Assembly: GCA_910586705.1 (NCBI GenBank)
Contig: CAJUJK010000010.1
Location: forward strand, 62,001-126,000
DNA: 64,000 bases
Direction of reading: 5' to 3'
From: an uncultured Lachnospiraceae bacterium
GTDB lineage: Bacteria; Bacillota; Clostridia; Lachnospirales; Lachnospiraceae
Made by a program: the position numbers and the translations under genes. Numbering within the stretch: position 1 is the stretch's first letter; every line of letters begins with the position of its first letter. This document shows positions 59,638 through 64,000 of the stretch, in pieces. The notes under the pieces are model-generated. The model was not told where the DNA came from, ran no database searches, and was given only the letters and a program-made list of their open reading frames with translations.

Positions 59638-59997
59638 CTAAATATTTCGTCTGTCAAAGACCGTTTCCCACCGTTCGCGCTTAATGGGCTTCATCTTCAG
59701 CGCCCACATAATTTGCCGGACGGTTACAGTAGGATATAATCCGTCCGTAGCCTCTCCTGCACGTTCGTCAAAGTACGCTTTAAAATGTGGGTGCAAATAT
59801 ATTTCAGCAGTAAGCCACTGATCTATTTCGCTCCACCAGGTACTTTTTGTTTCTTTATCAAATCGCTGTTGAATCACGGCGAGACCTTTTCCACTTATCT
59901 CAAATAGAGTACAACTATTATAAACCGGATGATTACAAATATAACGTCTGCCAAACTTTGTCCGTGGCATTGTCGGTTTCTTGTAATGATATCTCAT
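59638..59997 (-). CDS. conserved phage protein
   Basis: About 119 residues from MRYHYKKPTMPRTKFGRRYI: CTLFEISGKGLAVIQQRFDK, WWSEIDQWLTAEIYLHPHFK, YPTVTVRQIMWALKMKPIKR. Common in Clostridia phages. Basic; may bind nucleic acid. Confidence 0.65.
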   Translation of the reverse strand: MRYHYKKPTMPRTKFGRRYICNHPVYNSCTLFEISGKGLAVIQQRFDKETKSTWWSEIDQWLTAEIYLHPHFKAYFDERAGEATDGLYPTVTVRQIMWALKMKPIKRERWETVFDRRNI

Positions 59998-60017
59998 TTT
60001 ATTTTTCTCCAAAATGC

Positions 60018-60043
60018 AAGAGAAAAAGCCCTCGTCAGGACTT
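60018..60043 (-). terminator. linker-family terminator variant
   Basis: - strand AAGTCCTGACGAGGGCTT followed by TTTCTCTTG. Confidence 0.6.
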
Positions 60044-60056
60044 CCTCTCCCTAATA

Positions 60057-60368
60057 TTACTCGTCAAATGTCGGGCATGATAATTTGCAGCTCGGATAAG
60101 GACCTCCGCAGGCTCTACATCCATCAGGTGGTACATTTCCTGCGTACATACTGAGTACCTGTTCTGTCCATTCTTCTTCCTCATCTTCTTCGTACTCATA
60201 ATCCATCACGTCTATATTCCAACCGCATGATGGGCAGGTATAAATATCATTTCCACCTCTGGGATGTTCCCTCCGGTCCATAACTGCTCCGCATTTGTTG
60301 CAAATTGCATACCCTTCGTTCAGGTATTCTATTAACTCAATACCCTCCGGTTTAATAATTTGGCTCAT
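60057..60368 (-). CDS. zinc-ribbon protein
   Basis: About 103 residues from MSQIIKPEGIELIEYLNEGY. Two pairs CNKCGAVM and CPSCGWN form a zinc ribbon; an acidic stretch follows; a second cysteine group CRACGGPYPSCKLSC ends the protein. Preceded by its own promoter, so perhaps separately regulated. Confidence 0.68.
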   Translation of the reverse strand: MSQIIKPEGIELIEYLNEGYAICNKCGAVMDRREHPRGGNDIYTCPSCGWNIDVMDYEYEEDEEEEWTEQVLSMYAGNVPPDGCRACGGPYPSCKLSCPTFDE

Positions 60369-60405
60369 ATTATTATCTCCTTTCGTAACTCGGAGTGTAC
60401 TACAT

Positions 60406-60434
60406 ATCATACACCCTTTTCATAGTTAAGTTAA
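60406..60434 (-). promoter_or_regulatory. promoter of the zinc-ribbon gene
   Basis: - strand TTAACT, 17-base spacer, TATGAT, about 38 bases before the ATG at 60368. One of few sigma-A-like promoters seen inside the early region. Confidence 0.5.
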
Positions 60435-60488
60435 GAGATTAAAGAGCTCTTTGTATCTCCATAAGAGGATATGCAATTTTGGCGAGGA

Positions 60489-60518
60489 AAAACGAAAAGG
60501 CGCTGTAAATCTAACGCC
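60489..60518 (-). terminator. intrinsic terminator
   Basis: - strand GGCGTTAGATTTACAGCGCC followed by TTTTCGTTTTTCC, in the 130-base gap between the coiled-coil membrane gene and the promoter above. Confidence 0.65.
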
Positions 60519-60542
60519 TCTCCGCTTTGGAATCTTCAATTC

Positions 60543-60989
60543 TCATCGTTTAGTCGGTTTAACGAACCGAACCAAGTTCTTCAATGTCTGAACTGTAAAT
60601 GTGCCGTCCTTTTCCAAATCATATCCCATCTGATAAATCTTGGCAAAGAACACTAGCGGCACCATAAGTTCGGCCGCAGCAATACCGATTCTGATATATC
60701 GATCCTTTTTCTGCTCTGCGAGTTGCTCTTTACGAGACTGCTCATCTCTTTCCGCCTGCTCATTATGGAATTTTTCTTCCTGTTCCATCTGCTTCTTACG
60801 GAAATCATCATCGTCAATCTCTTTGTTGTACTCCATTGCAGCTTTAGAATCATCGATTCTTAACCGATACAGCTTGGCCAAACCCTCTATGGCTTCCGTA
60901 TGTTCCTTGCTTCCTACTGCAAGACCGGATAAACCTCCAAGTTCGGCTTTAATCTGTTCGTCCAACATTGTGATAATGTCTTCGTTCAT
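60543..60989 (-). CDS. coiled-coil protein with C-terminal membrane segment
   Basis: A 148-residue protein: a long charged coiled coil (FRKKQMEQEEKFHNEQAERD, EQSRKEQLAEQKKDRYIRIG) followed by AAAELMVPLVFFAKIYQMGY and a C-terminal amphipathic part. A common phage type. Confidence 0.65.
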   Translation of the reverse strand: MNEDIITMLDEQIKAELGGLSGLAVGSKEHTEAIEGLAKLYRLRIDDSKAAMEYNKEIDDDDFRKKQMEQEEKFHNEQAERDEQSRKEQLAEQKKDRYIRIGIAAAELMVPLVFFAKIYQMGYDLEKDGTFTVQTLKNLVRFVKPTKR

Positions 60990-61039
60990 TTTCTTTCTCC
61001 TTTCACTGTTAAGTTTTTAAGCTTCCATAAAAGGAACTG

Positions 61040-61258
61040 TTAGTCGTGCGAAATATAACTTTTGAGATTTACTTTCAGCATGACCGATTTTTTAGATGCG
61101 ATAAAGTCGATGCTTTTAGATGCTTCCAGAAATATAAAAGGACCGTCCGGATCAGATGTATCAACCCGTAAGGTCCCGATGCATTTCGGTCTAAGAATCA
61201 CGACTGCGATTCCACACCCAATAAAAACGCCGACAATAAATATAACGACCGCTTGCAT
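61040..61258 (-). CDS. small membrane protein
   Basis: Seventy-two residues from MQAVVIFIVGVFIGCGIAVV, one helix then a small beta domain (GTLRVDTSDPDGPFIFLEAS). This matches a family of small phage membrane proteins with the GTLRVD.SDPD.PY.FLEL signature. AAGGAGG upstream. Confidence 0.7.
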   Translation of the reverse strand: MQAVVIFIVGVFIGCGIAVVILRPKCIGTLRVDTSDPDGPFIFLEASKSIDFIASKKSVMLKVNLKSYISHD

Positions 61259-61309
61259 AGTGTTCCTCCTTCCATAGATTTTTTCAGATATCAAGATAGC
61301 ATGTTTTTC

Positions 61310-61326
61310 AGTCACCTACGTACTGG
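61310..61326. promoter_or_regulatory. copy 2 of the GTCACCTACGTAC element
   Basis: + strand AGTCACCTACGTACTGG, five bases from the TAANCTAGNTTA palindrome. The same pair of elements recurs at 63.03 kb, so about 45 bases of control region are duplicated. Confidence 0.5.
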
Positions 61327-61330
61327 TTTC

Positions 61331-61342
61331 TAAGCTAGATTA
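61331..61342. promoter_or_regulatory. palindrome TAAGCTAGATTA (operator candidate)
   Basis: Second copy of TAANCTAGNTTA, between the terminator at 61346 and the membrane gene starting at 61258. Confidence 0.55.
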
Positions 61343-61345
61343 AAA

Positions 61346-61376
61346 ATAAAAGAAAAGAGCCGCTGTTACACGACTC
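61346..61376 (-). terminator. linker-family terminator
   Basis: - strand GAGTCGTGTAACAGCGGCTC followed by TTTTCTTTTA. Insulates the duplicated control region from the gene at 61388. Confidence 0.72.
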
Positions 61377-61387
61377 TTCCCTCTGAA

Positions 61388-61585
61388 TCATTCGGACTCT
61401 TTTACTTCGGACGGCTCAATATTTGTCGGTAAGCCAACGCCCGTAGCGATGTAATTCATGCAGTTGAGAATTTCCGTATCGCTCATTCCTTTTGCTCTGA
61501 GCCATTCAGTCATTCTTGCTACTTCCTGAACATTCATCATTTCGGTTTTCCCCTTTTCTTCAAAATTAGAACCTTGTTCCGTCAT
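61388..61585 (-). CDS. small helical phage protein
   Basis: Sixty-five residues: MTEQGSNFEEKGKTEMMNVQ, EVARMTEWLRAKGMSDTEIL. The segment WLRAKGMSDTEILNCMNYIA is typical of short phage proteins with a helix-turn-helix-like shape. Start behind AGGAGGAC. Confidence 0.62.
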   Translation of the reverse strand: MTEQGSNFEEKGKTEMMNVQEVARMTEWLRAKGMSDTEILNCMNYIATGVGLPTNIEPSEVKESE

Positions 61586-61680
61586 ATGTGTCCTCCTTTC
61601 ATAAAGGGCGATGTATTATTTGCGAAATAAAAAACAAAAGGTATCAAGTATCGGCTTAATTATACCATTTTTTAAGCTAA

Positions 61681-61705
61681 AAAGAAAGAGCCCTTGTTAG
61701 GACTC
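61681..61705 (-). terminator. linker-family terminator, stop codon inside loop
   Basis: - strand GAGTCCTAACAAGGGCTC followed by TTTCTTTTTAG; the upstream protein ends ..RRKES in it. Confidence 0.75.
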
Positions 61706-61831
61706 CTTCCTCCTTCCAGTAAAGCATTCTCTCATAAAGTCAATCTCTTTCTGTTCATAACCATCTTCCAGTAATTCTTCATCCGTAATCTCTGAAATAT
61801 GATCTTCAAGCCATCTTTTTATTGCACTCAT
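61697..61831 (-). CDS. very small helical protein
   Basis: Forty-four residues: MSAIKRWLEDHISEITDEEL, LEDGYEQKEIDFMRECFTGR. This short acidic helical pattern recurs in gut phages. Flanked by a Shine-Dalgarno hairpin upstream and a terminator at its 3' end: a complete one-gene cassette. Confidence 0.62.
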   Translation of the reverse strand: MSAIKRWLEDHISEITDEELLEDGYEQKEIDFMRECFTGRRKES

Positions 61832-61840
61832 AAATCTCAC

Positions 61841-61860
61841 TCTCCTTTCATTAAAGGAGA
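61841..61860 (-). promoter_or_regulatory. Shine-Dalgarno hairpin (linker family), perfect 8-base stem
   Basis: - strand TCTCCTTTAATGAAAGGAGA, ten bases before ATG at 61831. The ribosome-binding AAAGGAG is fully paired with CTCCTTT. Confidence 0.6.
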
Positions 61861-61872
61861 TGAAATTCGTGC

Positions 61873-61898
61873 GAAAAAGAAAGAGCCATTGCTGGCTC
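61873..61898 (-). terminator. terminator hairpin after paralogue D
   Basis: - strand GAGCCAGCAATGGCTC followed by TTTCTTTTTCGC; overlaps the end of the gene at 61897. Confidence 0.7.
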
Positions 61899-62232
61899 AA
61901 TCTTCAAAACGTTCTGTGATGTCTCCGTCAACATTAAAGTCTAACCAAATACTTTCTCCGTCTTCGTCCTCCTGGATTCCAAAATCGATGTAGTTATCTC
62001 CCAACGCATTTTCCAAATCGTAAAACCATCCTACAAATAACGATAACCTTGTTACTTTAAGTCCAAGGCATTCCTGAATATCTCTCAGAAATACATAGCC
62101 TCTACATTTCAAAAGATCGTTAAAGTAGTTTTGTTGCGATTTCAAATAGATTAGATTAAACTCTCGATCCTGATCCCAGTTAGGATTACTCGAATCAAAT
62201 ACTTGTGAATACATACTCCTTATGTTTTCCAT
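61897..62232 (-). CDS. truncated DUF6353-like paralogue D (soluble domain only)
   Basis: About 111 residues from MENIRSMYSQVFDSSNPNWD. It aligns with the last 110 residues of paralogue A: NLIYLKSQQNYFNDLLKCRG, RLSLFVGWFYDLENALGDNY, SIWLDFNVDGDI. It lacks both membrane helices. It has its own ribosome hairpin, so it is probably expressed as a soluble partner or competitor. Confidence 0.75.
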   Translation of the reverse strand: MENIRSMYSQVFDSSNPNWDQDREFNLIYLKSQQNYFNDLLKCRGYVFLRDIQECLGLKVTRLSLFVGWFYDLENALGDNYIDFGIQEDEDGESIWLDFNVDGDITERFED

Positions 62233-62241
62233 AAATCTCAC

Positions 62242-62261
62242 TCTCCTTTCATTAAAGGAGA
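62242..62261 (-). promoter_or_regulatory. Shine-Dalgarno hairpin (linker family), perfect 8-base stem
   Basis: - strand TCTCCTTTAATGAAAGGAGA before ATG at 62232; identical to the copy at 61841 over the hairpin and GTGAGATTTATG. Confidence 0.6.
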
Positions 62262-62278
62262 TGAAATCTCTGCGACTC

Positions 62279-62698
62279 TTACTCCCTTTCTTTACTCAGC
62301 AACCAGAAGAACCGTCTGTACAAGTCGTAGTAGACATCTTTGCAGCACGGAATATTATACCTTACCCGCAATATGTCATAAGAACAACCCTCTGTTACCC
62401 CATGTAAAATATAACTTGCCAGTTCTTCGTCCGTATCCTCTGCGACATCCTCTATCATTGCTATTCGCTCTGCTAAGTACGCTTTTGTAACGGCGCATCT
62501 GGCAGTTGGATCACTCACTACATTGAGCTTAGCAAGTATTGGATTATCGTTCGGTCTCTTGCTCAGCCCATCCAACACCCCATACGCTTTCTTCCATGCA
62601 GGATACTGCAAACAAAAATGTTTCAGCTCATAATAACGGTGGCGGTCAATCCAGTATTTATTCTTTTCCGAAAGTTCAGGTCTTATAGTCGTACTCAT
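62279..62698 (-). CDS. putative phage transcriptional regulator (ArpU/RinA-like size and form)
   Basis: A 139-residue protein from MSTTIRPELSEKNKYWIDRH. The central helices (DPTARCAVTKAYLAERIAMI) and C-terminal helix-turn-helix-like GCSYDILRVRYNIPCCKDVY, YDLYRRFFWLLS resemble late-gene or early regulators of Firmicutes phages. Second gene of the leftward early operon, overlapping the first by four bases. Confidence 0.62.
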   Translation of the reverse strand: MSTTIRPELSEKNKYWIDRHRYYELKHFCLQYPAWKKAYGVLDGLSKRPNDNPILAKLNVVSDPTARCAVTKAYLAERIAMIEDVAEDTDEELASYILHGVTEGCSYDILRVRYNIPCCKDVYYDLYRRFFWLLSKERE

Positions 62699-62943
62699 AC
62701 TTTTTCTCCTTTCCAAAGATATCCGGTTTGCTCGTACAGCAATTTGGGTGAGATATAGAAGTTAATCCGTCCCAGCTTGCTGTTCATTTCTTCGATCTTG
62801 GTTACGAGTTGACCATTCCTTGTGGCTTTTCCAATCGGAAGCCAGCCGGAAATAATGCCAGCTCGTACCCAGGAAGCGTCTTTACCGTATACTTTGGCGG
62901 CGACCGCGACCGGTACAGAACCAGTTTGAAATATGGCGTCCAT
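62695..62943 (-). CDS. excisionase-like small DNA-binding protein
   Basis: Eighty-two residues from MDAIFQTGSVPVAVAAKVYG, then KDASWVRAGIISGWLPIGKA and INFYISPKLLYEQTGYLW. The helix-turn with WLPIGKA is typical of excisionase/MerR-like phage proteins. First gene of the leftward operon, divergent from the integrase. AAAGGAGG upstream. Confidence 0.65.
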   Translation of the reverse strand: MDAIFQTGSVPVAVAAKVYGKDASWVRAGIISGWLPIGKATRNGQLVTKIEEMNSKLGRINFYISPKLLYEQTGYLWKGEKV

Positions 62944-63028
62944 ACAGTCCTCCTTTAAAATGTTTTTCCAAAATCTCACCCCGGGAATTTTTCGGATTTT
63001 GTATGTTAAGGCTATCAGAAAAACATGT

Positions 63029-63043
63029 CACCTGCGTACTGTA
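63029..63043. promoter_or_regulatory. copy 3 of the GTCACCTACGTAC element
   Basis: + strand GTCACCTGCGTACTG, close to the palindrome at 63047, in the intergenic region between excisionase-like gene and integrase. Confidence 0.5.
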
Positions 63044-63046
63044 TTT

Positions 63047-63058
63047 AATCTAGGTTAG
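63047..63058. promoter_or_regulatory. palindrome TAATCTAGGTTA (operator candidate)
   Basis: Third copy of TAANCTAGNTTA, in the divergent control region. Confidence 0.55.
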
Positions 63059-63090
63059 AAATAAGGAAAACTTTAGCAAGAAAATATAAA

Positions 63091-63113
63091 TGTAGGAGTT
63101 GACAATTCCTACA
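63091..63113 (+). promoter_or_regulatory. operator overlapping the integrase -35
   Basis: Perfect inverted repeat TGTAGGA (63091-63097) and TCCTACA (63107-63113) with nine bases between, which contain the -35 hexamer. A protein bound here would block the integrase promoter. Confidence 0.6.
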
Positions 63114-63127
63114 CTATTTATTATAAT
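63099..63127 (+). promoter_or_regulatory. integrase promoter
   Basis: Consensus sigma-A promoter: TTGACA (63099-63104), 17-base spacer, TATAAT (63122-63127), followed by GGAAGGAG at 63136 and the start codon at 63155. Confidence 0.85.
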
Positions 63128-63154
63128 GCAGACGTGGAAGGAGAGTGATGCACA

Positions 63155-64000
63155 ATGCTAATGCAATGCCCTGAATGCGAATTACAAGTAAGCGATAAAG
63201 CGACATTCTGTCCGCACTGTGGATACCCTATACAGCCGGACGTAAAACCGAGGAAAACTCGAAACAAGAATAATAAGAGAAGAAGATTGCCAAACGGGTT
63301 CGGACAAATTAGCGAGATTAAGAACCGGAATCTCCGGAATCCTTACCGGGCTATGATTACCGTCGGCAAGACAGCGACTGGCAGACCAATTTGTAAACCG
63401 TTGAAACCGGAATCCTATTTTCCTACATACAACGATGCATATGCGGCTCTTGTAGAATATAACAAGAACCCTTACGACTTGCAGCCTGCTATTACCATGC
63501 AGGAACTCTACGACAAATGGTTCCCAGAGTATGAGAAAACCGTAAAAGACTCAAAGGCTGCCGAGAATGCCTGGGAATATTGCTCTGCTGTTTACACTAT
63601 GAGAGTGATGGACGTTCGTGCCAGACACATCAAAGGATGCATGGAAGAAGGTGTTGCAGTCGTCAAAGGTGTTGAACAGACTCCAACCGCAACTATGAAG
63701 AACAAAATCAAGTCGCTATTTAACTTGATGCTGGATTATGCTTTGGAATATGAAATCGTGGATCGGAATTACTCACGAACTTTTAAACTTCCTGATGAAG
63801 TTGTAAAAGAGTGTCACAATGTCAAGCGAGAACATATTGCTTTTTCGGAAGATGAGATAGAGCTTTTGTGGAACCACGTGGATGATAAGAAAGGCATAGA
63901 CATTCTCCTGATTCAGTGTTATTCCGGATGGCGTCCGCAGGAACTTGGATTGATTGAACTAGCGAATGTGGATTTAACAGAGGGAACATTTAAAGGCGGT
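63155..64000 (+). CDS. int: tyrosine-recombinase integrase with N-terminal zinc ribbon (3' end outside window)
   Basis: 282 residues are visible. An unusual zinc ribbon MQCPECELQVSDKATFCPHC opens the protein; a basic linker and an AP2-like arm-binding domain follow (GFGQISEIKNRNLRNPYRAM, FPTYNDAYAALVEYNKNPYD), then the core-binding domain (ITMQELYDKWFPEYEKTVKD). The catalytic domain begins with QCYSGWRPQELGLIELANVD, whose arginine is the first of the R-H-R-Y set; the rest lies past the edge. It should catalyse site-specific integration and excision. An earlier ATG at 63148 is in a closed frame, so 63155 is the start. Confidence 0.92.
   Translation, partial: MLMQCPECELQVSDKATFCPHCGYPIQPDVKPRKTRNKNNKRRRLPNGFGQISEIKNRNLRNPYRAMITVGKTATGRPICKPLKPESYFPTYNDAYAALVEYNKNPYDLQPAITMQELYDKWFPEYEKTVKDSKAAENAWEYCSAVYTMRVMDVRARHIKGCMEEGVAVVKGVEQTPTATMKNKIKSLFNLMLDYALEYEIVDRNYSRTFKLPDEVVKECHNVKREHIAFSEDEIELLWNHVDDKKGIDILLIQCYSGWRPQELGLIELANVDLTEGTFKGG

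Noticed and set aside
13495..63000. Phage-wide recoding of TAG as an amino acid
   Set aside because: Several phage genes appear to end naturally in TAG (13495, 21772, 22705, 29985), readthrough would add only short nonsense tails, and host genes also use TAG. The ambers in the reverse transcriptase and HAD-like gene must be local events.
13461..63097. AAATGTAGGA at 13461 and 63088 as attL/attR cores
   Set aside because: Only ten bases match, and the right copy is upstream of the integrase, which would put the integrase outside the element. More likely it relates to the operator.

Overview
The window is a low-to-mid-GC Clostridia chromosome (the gene families suggest a gut Lachnospiraceae-like anaerobe) carrying most of a large integrated phage. 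Bases 1 to about 13,390 are host DNA: a truncated chemoreceptor, GNAT acetyltransferases, a cupin protein, an AraC regulator, DegV, a MATE exporter and the sbcDC nuclease operon. Several decayed fragments lie between them (helicase, beta-lactamase-like, fused GNAT, 3' end of guaA). Host genes use all three stop codons, including TAG.

From about 13,490 to beyond the right edge lies the prophage. Apart from the integrase on the + strand at the far right, every phage gene I could support is on the - strand, so transcription runs right to left. 62.9-28.9 kb is the early region: an excisionase-like and a regulator-like protein, many small membrane and zinc-knuckle proteins, an expanded family of two-helix membrane proteins (DUF6353-like), a nucleotide and DNA replication block (ssDNA-binding protein, a giant helicase-primase-polymerase fusion, methylase-like protein, helicase, ThyX-like protein, class III ribonucleotide reductase NrdD/NrdG, MazG-like). 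28.9-28.5 kb is a gene-free, repeat-rich block resembling an origin. 28.1-27.0 kb is a self-contained accessory gene with its own promoter and structured leader. 26.7-22.7 kb carries nucleases and a large protein with the DFDGD motif of multisubunit-type RNA polymerases. 22.5-13.5 kb carries tail, baseplate and holin genes.

A diversity-generating retroelement (DGR) is embedded in the tail region: target gene at 18.1-19.1 kb, Avd-like protein, template repeat at 16,985-17,073, and reverse transcriptase. Two further variable repeats from the same template lie about 39 kb away, in adjacent paralogous genes (55.6-56.8 kb) of the early membrane-protein region. A codon-by-codon comparison shows changes confined to template adenines, with a single exception.

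The prophage looks damaged or unusually regulated. Terminase, portal, capsid and tape-measure genes are absent and the tail gene at 21.8 kb has lost its N-terminus at a scar. The reverse transcriptase and a HAD-type gene each carry one in-frame TAG, and one small gene is frameshifted at a homopolymer. Other notable signals are recurrent intergenic linkers (terminator hairpin plus Shine-Dalgarno-sequestering hairpin), a palindrome TAANCTAGNTTA in three regulatory regions, and a strand-biased ATATT motif dense throughout the early region. All counts and alignments were done by eye.
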